Source: Hyalangium ruber (lineage in GTDB: Bacteria; Myxococcota; Myxococcia; Myxococcales; Myxococcaceae). Taken from it: a DNA stretch of 64,000 nucleotides. Position numbers and translations under genes: made by a program. Location of the stretch: positions 124,001-188,000 of the forward strand of contig NZ_JAXIVS010000001.1 in the NCBI RefSeq assembly GCF_034259325.1. Direction: 5' to 3'. Positions 38,236-46,946 of this stretch are shown here, piece by piece (the first letter of the stretch is position 1; each line of letters begins with the position of its first letter). Under the pieces are notes generated by a model that searched no databases, was not told where the DNA came from, and was given only the letters and a program-made list of their open reading frames with translations.

Positions 38236-40101
38236 TCAGAAAAAGCGGAACTCGCGGACCAGCCTGCCGTTGGGCTCGATGGTGATGGTCTCCACCTTCT
38301 CGCCCTTCGGGTGCCGAACGGTGAGCTGGTGCTTGCCCGGAGTCAGCTTGAAGGAGCCCTGGCCCGAGACATCGCCGAGCTGCTTTCCGTTCACCAGGAC
38401 GGTGGCGTAGGGCATGGCCTTGACCACGAGCGTGCCCTTTGCGGAAGCAGGCGCGGCGGGGCGGGTGTCCGCCGGGGCGGGCACAGGGGTGGGCGTGACA
38501 GCGAGCGCTCCGGCATCCGCGGTGCCCGCGTCCGGGGAAGCCTCAGCCACGGGAGGGGCCTCCGTAGCCGGCGCGGGAGCGGGAGGAGCCACCTCGGCCA
38601 CCGGCTCGCTCTTCGGGGGAGCCGCAGGCGGCGGGTTCAGCTTCGCCTCGGCCACCGGCTCAGGACCCGAGGTGGCGCCCGGAACAGGCTGCGGCCCCTG
38701 CGTCCGCGCTCGGACCAGGGCCGCGACGCCCACCATGGCCACGAGCACCAGCACGCCCAGCCCCACCCACAGCCCGACGCGCCGGGGCGCGGCCTCCGTG
38801 GGCATGGGCGAGGGAGCGGGCGTCGGTAGCGACACGGTCGGCTCATACCGAGGAGCCTCGGGCTCCACCTCGGCGGGCTGCACGGCTGGCAGGGGCTTGC
38901 CGGGAGTGTTCACCCGAGGGGGAAGCGACGACTTCTTGGAGGCCGAGCCCTCCGCCTGGCGCCCCAGCAAGTGGGTGGAGGCGTGGGCGTCCTCGTCCGG
39001 CGAGAGGCCAGAGCGGCCCCCCTCCACTCCCGGAGACGTCGAGCCCTTGCGGCCCTTGGCCCCGGGCATCACGGCGGTGGGCTCACGGCGCGAAGGCTCC
39101 GCCTCCGACTCGGAGGGCTTGGCGCCGCCTGTCTTCTGCGTGCGATCCGGCAGCGCCGTCAGCGCCACCGCGGAGGGCACACCTCCGATATAGACGCGGC
39201 GCACGAAGGAGGACACGTCCGTGTCATCCGCGGTCTGGGCGTGGTTGAACACGCACTGGATGAGCGCCCGCTCGAGCTCGCCGGCCGTCTGGTACCGCCC
39301 GTCGAGGTCCCGCTCCAGCGCCTTCATCACCACAGCGTCCAGGTCCTCGGGGACGTCCGGGTTGAGGCGAGCCGGGTTGGGGATGACGCTCTGCTGCACC
39401 GCGCGCAGCACTGCCAACTCCGAGTCCCCGTCGAACAGCCGGCCTCCGGTGAGCATCTCCCAGAGGACGATGCCCAGGGCGAACACGTCCGTGCGCGCGT
39501 CCACGGCCTCGCCGCGGGACTGCTCGGGGGACATGTACGCGAACTTGCCCTTGAGCATGCCCGGCGAGGTGAGCTTGTTGCCCGCCTTGGCGATGCCGAA
39601 GTCGGTGAGCTTCACCGCCCCATCGAAGGAGATGAGCACGTTGTGCGGGGTGACGTCGCGGTGGACGAGGAACAGCGGCTCGCCGTTGACCTTGAGCCGG
39701 TGGGCGTAGTGCAGCCCGCGCGCCACCTCCGCGCCGATGTGCGCCACCAGCACCGGCGGCATCGACTCCAGGGTCTCCTTGCACTTCTTGCGCAGGTCCG
39801 CGAGCGAGCAGCCGCGCACGTACTCCATGGCCAGGTAGTACGTGTCCTCGTGCTTCTCGAAGTCGAAGATCTGCACCACGTTGGCGTGGTTGAGCCGCGA
39901 GGCCACCCGCGCCTCGGCGATGAACATGTCCACGAAGCCGGGATCGGTCGCCAGGAACGAGCGGATCCGCTTGATGACGACTTCCTTCTCGAAGCCCTCG
40001 GCGCCATGGGAGTTGGCCAGGTAGATCTCCGCCATCCCGCCCTCGGCGAGCTTGCTGCGAACGATGTACTTGCCAATCTGGGTACCGGCGGCGAGCGTCA
40101 A
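38236..40101 (-). CDS. Ser/Thr protein kinase with single membrane segment and PEGA-like C-terminus
   Basis: A 621-residue receptor-like kinase. The kinase domain (residues 10-275) has the G-loop LAEGGMAEIYLA, catalytic Lys44 in VVIKRI, VHRDVTPHN in place of HRDLKPEN (Asp conserved, so likely active), DFGIAKA, and MSPEQSRG. A basic, Ser/Pro linker follows, then a membrane segment (VGLWVGLGVLVLVAMVGVAALV) and a periplasmic Pro/Ala-rich stretch. It ends in a PEGA-type domain (GTLVVKAMPYATVLVNGKQLGDVSGQGSFKLTPGKHQLTV), a surface module common in myxobacterial kinases. The start appears to be TTG with no clear ribosome-binding site, so the N-terminus is uncertain. A second kinase gene lies 19 bp upstream. 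Confidence 0.9.
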   Translation of the reverse strand: MTLAAGTQIGKYIVRSKLAEGGMAEIYLANSHGAEGFEKEVVIKRIRSFLATDPGFVDMFIAEARVASRLNHANVVQIFDFEKHEDTYYLAMEYVRGCSLADLRKKCKETLESMPPVLVAHIGAEVARGLHYAHRLKVNGEPLFLVHRDVTPHNVLISFDGAVKLTDFGIAKAGNKLTSPGMLKGKFAYMSPEQSRGEAVDARTDVFALGIVLWEMLTGGRLFDGDSELAVLRAVQQSVIPNPARLNPDVPEDLDAVVMKALERDLDGRYQTAGELERALIQCVFNHAQTADDTDVSSFVRRVYIGGVPSAVALTALPDRTQKTGGAKPSESEAEPSRREPTAVMPGAKGRKGSTSPGVEGGRSGLSPDEDAHASTHLLGRQAEGSASKKSSLPPRVNTPGKPLPAVQPAEVEPEAPRYEPTVSLPTPAPSPMPTEAAPRRVGLWVGLGVLVLVAMVGVAALVRARTQGPQPVPGATSGPEPVAEAKLNPPPAAPPKSEPVAEVAPPAPAPATEAPPVAEASPDAGTADAGALAVTPTPVPAPADTRPAAPASAKGTLVVKAMPYATVLVNGKQLGDVSGQGSFKLTPGKHQLTVRHPKGEKVETITIEPNGRLVREFRFF

Positions 40102-40120
40102 GGGAGAGTCCGAAGCATGG

Positions 40121-42349
40121 CTAGAACTTCACCACGACTTTGTTCAAGCCGGTGGCCTTCACTTCCACCCGCTGGGTGAGCGTCCGGCCCAGGTCGGGGT
40201 TGTGGAACTTGCACTGGTACACGCCCACGGGCAGCGACACCGCCTCGAAGGGCGTAGTGCCGAGGTTGCGACCGCCGCAGGAGACCTCCGCCCACGGCGT
40301 CACCGCGAAGCGCACCATCGCCCGGGGCGCATCCGGAGGAGGCTTGGGCGGCTCTCCGCGCGTCTGCTTGATCGTCCCCGCGGCGACAGGAGGAGCCGGC
40401 TTGGGCAGCGGCTCGAGCTCGAAGCGCTCCCGCTGCGCGGGGCCCGCGCCTACCTTCACCTTGCGCGAGAGCGGGCGGTACTGCGCGGCGTTCACCCGCA
40501 CCTCCAGCTCCTGCTCGGCCTTGGCCTGCACCACCAGAGGGCCCGCGCCGCGCTCCACCCCATCCACGAAGATCGTCGCCTGAGCGGGCTCGGTCTCCAG
40601 GGTGAGCTGTACCTGCACGGGAGCCGGCGGCGGCTTCTCCACCATGGGCGGCGGCGGCTTCTCCACCACGGGCGGCGGCGCCTTCACCGGCGGCGGAACG
40701 GGCGAGAGCTTCAGCACCGGAGCCGTCACCGTACCGGTGGCGGGGATCTCCACCGTGGCACGCAGCTCCTGATAACCCTCCCGGGAGAGCGTCACGGGGT
40801 AGTTGCCCTGGGCCATGCCGGGCAACACCAGCGGCGTCGCGCCGGGCAGCAGCCTGCCGTCGAACACCACCTTGGCGCCCGGAGGCACCGTCTCCAGCCG
40901 CACCGTGGCCTGAGGCAGCGCCGCGGGCCGCAGGTAGACCCAGAGGAGGAGCGCCACCGCCACGGCCGACACGGTCGCGGCGATGGCGGCGATCCAGCGC
41001 CGCGTGCTCACGCTCGTCGGCGCCGTCATGTCCGTGCGAGACGGGGCCTCCAGCTCGGGGCGCGTCGCCAGGCGGGGCTCCGGCTCCTGGCGGCGAACGT
41101 CCGCCGTCTGCCGGGGCGTGGGGCGCCGCTCCGCGCGGGGCCGCTCCGCGTCGGAATCGCGCCGCGCCTCGACGCTCTTCATGGCCCGCGAGGGACGCTG
41201 AACGGTGCGATCGGTCACCTCGGCCGGATCGAGGGGAACCGGCCCGGTCGCGGGCGCGGTGAAGGAAGCGGCGGGCACCAGCTCCCCGCGCTCGGCCCGG
41301 GTCACCTCCTTGGTGGAGGGACCCGGCATGATGCCGGAGCGGCGCTGCCCCTCGACAGCGGCCCGCTGGCCCGTGGCGGGAGGATCCTCGTCCACCACCA
41401 CCGTGCCAGCACGTGCCTCCCGCGCGAGCCGCTCCGCGTACAGCTCACGCATGAAGGCCGAGAGCTCTGTCGAGGTCGCCGGGTGCTTCTGGGCGCCCAG
41501 CCACCCCTCGAGCGCCACCTGCAGCTGGAGCGCCTCGGCGTAGCGGGCCTCCGGCTCCTTGGCGAGCGCCTTCATGACGATGGCGCTCAGCTCCGGCGGC
41601 ACGCGTGGGCTGACCTGGGAGGGCGGCGTCACCTGGCACTCCGACACCGCCGACAGCGTCTGCATGTCGCTGGAGCGCTTGAAGAGGCGCATGCCGGTGA
41701 CCAGCTCGTAGAGCACCACCCCCAGCGCGAACACGTCGCTGCGGCAGTCCACACGCTGACCGGCGGCCTGCTCCGGGGACATGTACGAGTACTTGCCCTT
41801 GAGCACCCCCGAGCGCGTGACGGTGGCCTGGTCAGCCGCCTTGGCGATGCCGAAGTCCACCACCTTCACCGCGCCAGCGAAGGACACCAGGATGTTCTGC
41901 GGCGACACGTCCCGGTGGACGATGTTCAGCGGCTTGCCCGAGGGGTCCGTCTTCTTGTGCGCGTAGTCCAGGCCGGCGCACGCATCGATGATGATGCGAC
42001 AGGCCAGGGACACGGGCAGCGGTCGCCCCTGCGAATCGGCCCGCTTGCACATGCGCCGCACGTCCTCGCCGTGGATGTACTCCATGGCCAGGAAGAAGCT
42101 GTCGTCCTGCGCCCCCAGGTCGTGGATCTGCACGATGTTGGGGTGGGCCAGCCGCGCGGCGATACGGGCCTCGTCCAGGAACATCCGGATGAAGTCCACG
42201 TTCTCCGCCAGATGCGGAAGGATGCGCTTGACCACCACCAGCTCGTCGGAGGGCTCGGCCACCTTGCGGCGCGCAAGGTAGATCTGCGCCATCCCGCCCA
42301 TGGCGAGCTTCTTCACTAGCTGGTAGTTGCCGTAGTTTTCGAGCGACAC
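40121..42349 (-). CDS. Ser/Thr protein kinase with tandem PEGA domains
   Basis: A kinase of about 742 residues. The kinase domain starts YGNYQLVKKLAMGGMAQIYLAR and contains VVVKRILPHL, VHRDVSPQNIL, DFGIAKAADQ, and YMSPEQAAG, with the catalytic Asp and DFG intact. A basic and Pro/Glu linker precedes a membrane segment (WIAAIAATVSAVAVALLLWVYL). The exported part has PEGA repeats (ATVRLETVPPGAKVVFDGRLL; LTLETEPAQATIFVDGVERG) and a C-terminal third (MVRFAVTPWAEVSCGGRNLG). The GTG at 42349 fits the usual kinase N-terminus; an in-frame TTG at 42421 is the alternative. It is followed by the second kinase and probably co-transcribed. Confidence 0.9.
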   Translation of the reverse strand: MSLENYGNYQLVKKLAMGGMAQIYLARRKVAEPSDELVVVKRILPHLAENVDFIRMFLDEARIAARLAHPNIVQIHDLGAQDDSFFLAMEYIHGEDVRRMCKRADSQGRPLPVSLACRIIIDACAGLDYAHKKTDPSGKPLNIVHRDVSPQNILVSFAGAVKVVDFGIAKAADQATVTRSGVLKGKYSYMSPEQAAGQRVDCRSDVFALGVVLYELVTGMRLFKRSSDMQTLSAVSECQVTPPSQVSPRVPPELSAIVMKALAKEPEARYAEALQLQVALEGWLGAQKHPATSTELSAFMRELYAERLAREARAGTVVVDEDPPATGQRAAVEGQRRSGIMPGPSTKEVTRAERGELVPAASFTAPATGPVPLDPAEVTDRTVQRPSRAMKSVEARRDSDAERPRAERRPTPRQTADVRRQEPEPRLATRPELEAPSRTDMTAPTSVSTRRWIAAIAATVSAVAVALLLWVYLRPAALPQATVRLETVPPGAKVVFDGRLLPGATPLVLPGMAQGNYPVTLSREGYQELRATVEIPATGTVTAPVLKLSPVPPPVKAPPPVVEKPPPPMVEKPPPAPVQVQLTLETEPAQATIFVDGVERGAGPLVVQAKAEQELEVRVNAAQYRPLSRKVKVGAGPAQRERFELEPLPKPAPPVAAGTIKQTRGEPPKPPPDAPRAMVRFAVTPWAEVSCGGRNLGTTPFEAVSLPVGVYQCKFHNPDLGRTLTQRVEVKATGLNKVVVKF

Positions 42350-42390
42350 AGTGCGCGGCTTACAAAGATCCCGAGCGTAAGCCCCACCGC

Positions 42391-42409
42391 CAGGGGGGTC
42401 AAACCCCTG
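42391..42409. terminator. hairpin between the 119-residue protein gene and the kinase
   Basis: CAGGGG (42391-42396) and CCCCTG (42404-42409) pair across seven bases, 53 bp after the end of the upstream minus-strand gene (42463) and 42 bp before the kinase GTG. No T-run follows. It could be a weak terminator or a leader hairpin, which also argues against the kinase starting at the TTG further upstream. Confidence 0.35.
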
Positions 42410-42462
42410 ATTCGCTTTCAAGAAATCGAGACAGGACAGGGAGCAACCGAGCGAACGGGCCC

Positions 42463-42822
42463 CTACCCGCCCCGACGCACCGGGCGCTGCTCCCGCGTCT
42501 CACGCATGAGCGCTTCCAGCTCTTCCACGTGGCGGCGCAGCACCGGCATCAGCAGCGGGGTGTCGTCCACCCGGTCGAAGAGCTCCAGGACGCGGTCCAC
42601 CCGGCGCTCGATCTCCTCGGCCCGGGTGGGAGAGATGCGCCGCAGCAGCAGATCGGCGCCGGCCTCCATCAGCACGCGGGCCACGGCATCACGCGAGGTG
42701 AGCGGCTCATCCGGGCGGCGCTGGCCCTCTCCACGAATGACGCGCAGGCCGGGCGCGGCGCCGCGCGACGATGAGGGGGCGGGCGTGGAAGGCACCGCTT
42801 GCTTGGGCTGACGGGTACTCAC
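42463..42822 (-). CDS. small helical protein of unknown function
   Basis: A 119-residue protein. The first 50 residues are a Ser/Pro/Arg-rich, disordered tail. The rest is two or three amphipathic helices (SRDAVARVLMEAGADLLLRRI, RAEEIERRVDRVLELFDRVDD, LMPVLRRHVEELEALMRETREQ). No signal, membrane segment or catalytic motif is seen; a helical adaptor is plausible. GTG at 42822 is chosen because the strong AGGAGG lies six bases upstream; an ATG 48 bp earlier in frame has no such site. It is upstream of the two kinase genes on the same strand, so it may act with them, though this is inference. Confidence 0.65.
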   Translation of the reverse strand: MSTRQPKQAVPSTPAPSSSRGAAPGLRVIRGEGQRRPDEPLTSRDAVARVLMEAGADLLLRRISPTRAEEIERRVDRVLELFDRVDDTPLLMPVLRRHVEELEALMRETREQRPVRRGG

Positions 42823-42988
42823 CGGACGCCTCCTCGGCTGCGACGGGGACGGGCTCAGGGTACTCAGCACGTGGGGTCCTCCAACTTTCTGGTCATCCGC
42901 ACAGGTAGATGCAGCCCTGTAGCACCTGGGGCCGACATCCCTGTGCGGAGCCGGAAAATCGGCCCCGCCCTGCCCTGCCCCGCCGCGC

Positions 42989-45931
42989 CTACTGGCAGGC
43001 GCGACGGTAGGAGATCTGCACTCGAGCGCCCGGCGAGGGGCTCGGAGAGAAGACGACCGTGTTGGTGGCGGCCTCGTAGCTCCAGCCGCTGGTGGCGGGC
43101 GTGCCGTTGACGCGCACCGACACCGAGCCCGGATCCGGCAGCTCGCTCAGCGGGAAGCGGTCCTGCGGGGAGAAGGCCTTGTTGGCCACATTGCGCAGCA
43201 GCGGCGCGTAGTCCGGAGCGCACACGGAGAGCACCTCGCCGCCCGTGCGCGTCGCGGCCTCGGCGTAGCGCGTGCCCTCGCCGCCCGCCGTGGAGCAGGC
43301 CACGCCCGTGGGGGCGATGGCGTAGATCGTCATGCGCTGCGGCTGGAACTCGCCCTTCTTCGCCTGGAAGAAGCGCACGTAGGTGTCCACGCTGTCGGGC
43401 GAGTGGTCGTCCTCATCGCCCACGAAGACCACCACCAGCGCCGCCTCGTCCCGCAGGAAGCCCGCGTTGCCGTCATTGGGCATCGGGGTGCGCGGATCAT
43501 CCGCGCTGCTCACGAGCGGCTCGGACAGCGCCCGGCGCACGGCCTCGAAGCCCTGCTCCACCGAGGCGCACTGGCCCACCTGGGAGTTGCCCTGCAGGCG
43601 CGTGGCCAGGTCGGGCATCCGGTGGTTGAGGATGCGCGTGCGGCTGCCATCCACCGGGAAGAAGCGGCCGGCCTCGCCACCATCCGCGCCACCTGGGCAC
43701 ATGTTGGACTCCGGGGCGATGCCCGTGGTCGTCACCGCCACGCGCAGATCCACGTTCTTGGTCAGCGCCGTGTTCACGAAGTCCGGCAGCGCGTTCACGA
43801 AGCGCGGCTGCTCCTCGACCATGGAGGCGGTGTTGTCCACCACGAAGAGCACGTCGACCTTGGAGCCGTCCTGCTGCACGAAGGTGTCCGTCTTCTCCAC
43901 GCGCTTGGAGGACTCACCCAGCAGCGGCACGAGCAGCGGCTGGGGCAGATCGCCCACGTCCACGAAGAGCGGCGACACGTTCATGCCGCTGACCTGGGCG
44001 AAGTACTCCACCTCGGCCGAGAAGGCCTCGCCCGGCTGCAGCGTGAAGGGCCGGGGCGTGGGCGCCGAGCGCAGGGAGAACTCCACGTCCGTGGTGCCCG
44101 GCCCCAGGCGCACGTCCGACACGGTGATCGGCGCGGAGCACGCGTTGAGATAGTTCACCTGGCGCGGCGCCGGCGGGCAGTCCTTGCGGGCGACGCCGAA
44201 GTCCACGAAGCGCGGCGTGGGCACCAGGCATGCCTCCTGCGAGTGAGCCTGGAGCGGCACCAGGACCAGCGGGTTGGCCGGGTCGCCCTGCTCGACCTGC
44301 ACCGTGCCCAGGAACGAGCCGCCCGTGGCCGGCGCGTTGAAGGCCACCTGGAAGGCGAACCAGTCGTTCGGGTACATGACGACGCCGTCCAGCTCGCCAC
44401 CGGGCATGCGGAACACCCCGCCCCCGTCATCCCTCAGCCGGATGTTCTTCACCGGGCACAGATCCGTGCCGACGTTCTGCAGCTTCAAGGCGAGGATCGC
44501 CCCCCGGCGGGGAGGCACCGTGCCGAAGTTCAGCGCGGCCGGAGTAACGGCCAGCTGGCACGGCGCGTGACGCTCGGAGAGACCCTTGAAGTCGAGCCGC
44601 ACCACGCCCGCGTTGAACGCGTTGGTCGCCAGCATCAACGCCCCAGTGGCGGCGCCCTCGCGCGTGGGCTCGAAGAAGACCTTGAAGTTGACCTCCTCAC
44701 CGGGGCCCAGCGTGTGCGGCACCGGCAGCGGCGAGTGGTTGAACTGCGACGGGCCGGCAGGATCCGGCTGGAAGTCCATGCTGGAGATCTTCAGCGGCCC
44801 GCCGTTCGCCGAGCCGCAGTTCTTCACGTTGACGACGATCGACGTCTTGGAGCCCAGCGGCCGAGCGCCGAAGTCATGCTCCACCGGAGAGATGCACAGC
44901 TCCGCCGCGCCGCCGTGGCCCTTGAGCGGCACCGAGGTGGTGGGGTTGCGCCGGCTCACCACGTGGTAGTGCGCGACGTCCTCCGCGGGGCCCATGTGGC
45001 CAGGGCTGTAGCGCAGCTCCCACTCGCGCGCCTCTCCCGGCTGGAGCACCAGCGGAAAGTCGTTGATGGCGTGGCTGAACGAGACATCGCGCCCCTCCAG
45101 CTCCAAGCGCGTCACCTGCATCGGCTCGGTGCTGATGTTGCGGATGCGCGACACCAGCTTCTTGTCCTTGTCGATGGGCACCCCGCCGTAGTCCAGCTCC
45201 GTCGGCTCGGCCACCACCGCCCGGTCCAGCGCCTCGGCGGCCACGTGTACCGGCACGTCCGCGCAGCCCCGGCACGGCGTCACCGCCAGCGCCACGCTCT
45301 TGCGGCCCACCTTCACCGGGTTGAACGTCAGCGGCAGCTCCCGCGTCTCCCCCGGCCCGAGTGTCACCGGCTCGATGGCGAACTCGCCCTGGTCCGCGCC
45401 CAGCAGCCGCGTGGACACCTCCACCGGCATGTCCGTGGGGTTCTCCACCCGGACGCCCAGCGTCTTGGAGGAGTCCGCCTCGATGCGGCCGAAGTCCAGC
45501 TTGTGCGGCGACACGCGTGCCCAGGCGTCCACGCCCGCGCCCTGCAGCGGAATGCGCAGGATGGGCTCCAACTTCGCGTCCGAGTGGATGACGAGCGTGG
45601 CCGGCAGCGCCCCAGGCTCCAGCGGAGCGAAGCGCACCTTCAGCCCGCACTCGCTCCCGGGCAGCAGGCTGTGCGGCCCTTCATGGGTGAAGGACGCCAG
45701 GTAGGTGCCGTCCGGCCCCTCGACCCAGACCTCATCCACCGTGATTCGCGCGCGGCCCACGTTGCGCAGCGTCACCTGCGCCTCGCGCCCGTCGAACACT
45801 GCCACGCGCTGGAAGTCGATCCCCGCCGGCGTCGCCGTCAACCGCCCGTCCGCCGTGGAAGCACGCTCCCGATCCGCACACCCGGCCAACAACCCCACCA
45901 CGAGGGCCCACAGGCCCCAGCGCCCACTCAT
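42989..45931 (-). CDS. lipoprotein with repeated choice-of-anchor-D domains and a VWA domain
   Basis: A 980-residue surface lipoprotein. The signal MSGRWGLWALVVGLLAGCAD ends in a lipobox. Residues of about 30-680 contain five or six anchor-D/ASH-type Ig repeats with signature phrases (HKLDFGRIEADSSKTLGVRVENP, TELDYGGVPIDKDKKLVSRIRN, VEHDFGARPLGSKTSIVVNVKN, AALNFGTVPPRRGAILALKLQN). From about residue 690 is a von Willebrand A domain (VDVLFVVDNTASMVEEQPRF, with DNTAS for the DxSxS metal site). The end is another small beta domain. Such proteins bind ligands or other surface proteins. The in-frame ATG at 45931 directly before the signal peptide is preferred over one 66 bp upstream. Confidence 0.82.
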   Translation of the reverse strand: MSGRWGLWALVVGLLAGCADRERASTADGRLTATPAGIDFQRVAVFDGREAQVTLRNVGRARITVDEVWVEGPDGTYLASFTHEGPHSLLPGSECGLKVRFAPLEPGALPATLVIHSDAKLEPILRIPLQGAGVDAWARVSPHKLDFGRIEADSSKTLGVRVENPTDMPVEVSTRLLGADQGEFAIEPVTLGPGETRELPLTFNPVKVGRKSVALAVTPCRGCADVPVHVAAEALDRAVVAEPTELDYGGVPIDKDKKLVSRIRNISTEPMQVTRLELEGRDVSFSHAINDFPLVLQPGEAREWELRYSPGHMGPAEDVAHYHVVSRRNPTTSVPLKGHGGAAELCISPVEHDFGARPLGSKTSIVVNVKNCGSANGGPLKISSMDFQPDPAGPSQFNHSPLPVPHTLGPGEEVNFKVFFEPTREGAATGALMLATNAFNAGVVRLDFKGLSERHAPCQLAVTPAALNFGTVPPRRGAILALKLQNVGTDLCPVKNIRLRDDGGGVFRMPGGELDGVVMYPNDWFAFQVAFNAPATGGSFLGTVQVEQGDPANPLVLVPLQAHSQEACLVPTPRFVDFGVARKDCPPAPRQVNYLNACSAPITVSDVRLGPGTTDVEFSLRSAPTPRPFTLQPGEAFSAEVEYFAQVSGMNVSPLFVDVGDLPQPLLVPLLGESSKRVEKTDTFVQQDGSKVDVLFVVDNTASMVEEQPRFVNALPDFVNTALTKNVDLRVAVTTTGIAPESNMCPGGADGGEAGRFFPVDGSRTRILNHRMPDLATRLQGNSQVGQCASVEQGFEAVRRALSEPLVSSADDPRTPMPNDGNAGFLRDEAALVVVFVGDEDDHSPDSVDTYVRFFQAKKGEFQPQRMTIYAIAPTGVACSTAGGEGTRYAEAATRTGGEVLSVCAPDYAPLLRNVANKAFSPQDRFPLSELPDPGSVSVRVNGTPATSGWSYEAATNTVVFSPSPSPGARVQISYRRACQ

Positions 45932-46149
45932 GGCACCCATCCCCACCCCCACACCATCACCCCATCCGGCCAACCAGGCGTTCCCAGAACCCACCATGGG
46001 AATCCCAGAGGATCAGGTGGCGAAGCTAGGCACCTACCCAGAGCCGAGCAAGCACACACCCATGGGTACGGGGGTGGAGTTGCCGGGAAGTCGAAGGCGC
46101 GGCAGTTGCCCTGGGGCAGGTGTCCGCCAGCGAACGCCTCGCGGGCCGA

Positions 46150-46797
46150 TCAGAACTTCGGAATGCGCAGTGTCTTACTGATCATCGCGCTGCCGCTCAG
46201 GGCATACAGCAGCACCAAGGGGTGCAGCGTCAACGGCCCCAGGTTCCATTGCCCGCCCAGCATCTCCTGACCCGGGCCGATGCGGCCCATCCAGGTGGCC
46301 ACTGCCAGCACCGCCACCAGGCCGAGGCTGGTGGGAATGGGCGTGCCCTCGAAGTACTTCACCTTGCCGGTGCCGTCGCTCAGCTCCGCCGCCGTCACGT
46401 TGAAGCGCGCCAGCCGGCTGATGCCGCAGGCCACGAAATAGAGGAGCACCATCACGTCCAGCGCCCCCCGCATCCCCACCGCGAAGGCGAGCGCCGCCGG
46501 GGCCATTCCAAAGGAGATGACGTCGGCCAGCGAGTCCAGGTCCGCGCCCAGCGGCGAGGACTTGAAGCGCCAGCGGGCGATGCGGCCATCGGCGAAGTCC
46601 AGCACCAGCGCCAGCGGCATCAGCGCGAAGGCGATCCACAGCCAGTGCAGCTCGCCCGAGGCCAGGTATTGCATCGCCGACAGGATTGCCCCCGAGCCCG
46701 AGAAGCCGTTGCCCAGCGTGACGAAGTCCGCGAGCACGAAGGTGCGGATCATCGAGAAGTGGCGGCGGGGTGGTTTCTCGTGGGACTCAGTCGTCAT
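46150..46797 (-). CDS. pssA: CDP-diacylglycerol-serine O-phosphatidyltransferase
   Basis: A 215-residue membrane enzyme that makes phosphatidylserine from CDP-diacylglycerol and serine. The CDP-alcohol phosphotransferase motif DG-x2-AR-x8-G-x3-D-x3-D is complete (Asp70, Gly71, Ala74, Arg75, Gly84, Asp88, Asp92), followed by hydrophobic helices (ISFGMAPAALAFAVGM, VMVLLYFVACGISRLARFN). Residues FNVTAAELSDGTGKVKYFEGTPIPTS fit PssA rather than PgsA. GGAGGAG seven bases before the ATG at 46797 fixes the start; the frame is open for 25 more codons upstream. No psd gene is adjacent. Confidence 0.93.
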   Translation of the reverse strand: MTTESHEKPPRRHFSMIRTFVLADFVTLGNGFSGSGAILSAMQYLASGELHWLWIAFALMPLALVLDFADGRIARWRFKSSPLGADLDSLADVISFGMAPAALAFAVGMRGALDVMVLLYFVACGISRLARFNVTAAELSDGTGKVKYFEGTPIPTSLGLVAVLAVATWMGRIGPGQEMLGGQWNLGPLTLHPLVLLYALSGSAMISKTLRIPKF

Positions 46798-46946
46798 TCG
46801 GACTCTCCTCCCGTCTCCGAGGACGGTCTCCCTTGAGGGCAAACCATCCCCGGGATCGCGCGGCGGCACCACGCTTTTCTGGCACGCTCAGCGAGCGCGG
46901 CTGTCCAGATTTCACCAAGACCGCCGCTTCGGCCCGCCCACGGACG

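Noticed and set aside
42928-42966. GGGGCCGA / TCGGCCCC inverted repeat after the VWA lipoprotein gene
   Set aside because: The arms are eight bases with a 23-base loop and no T-run; such pairs are expected by chance in this GC-rich sequence.
45996-46181. Short frame MGIPEDQVAKLGTYPEP.. between the VWA lipoprotein and pssA
   Set aside because: The first residues look protein-like, but it turns arginine-rich and overlaps the end of pssA on the other strand, with no ribosome-binding site.
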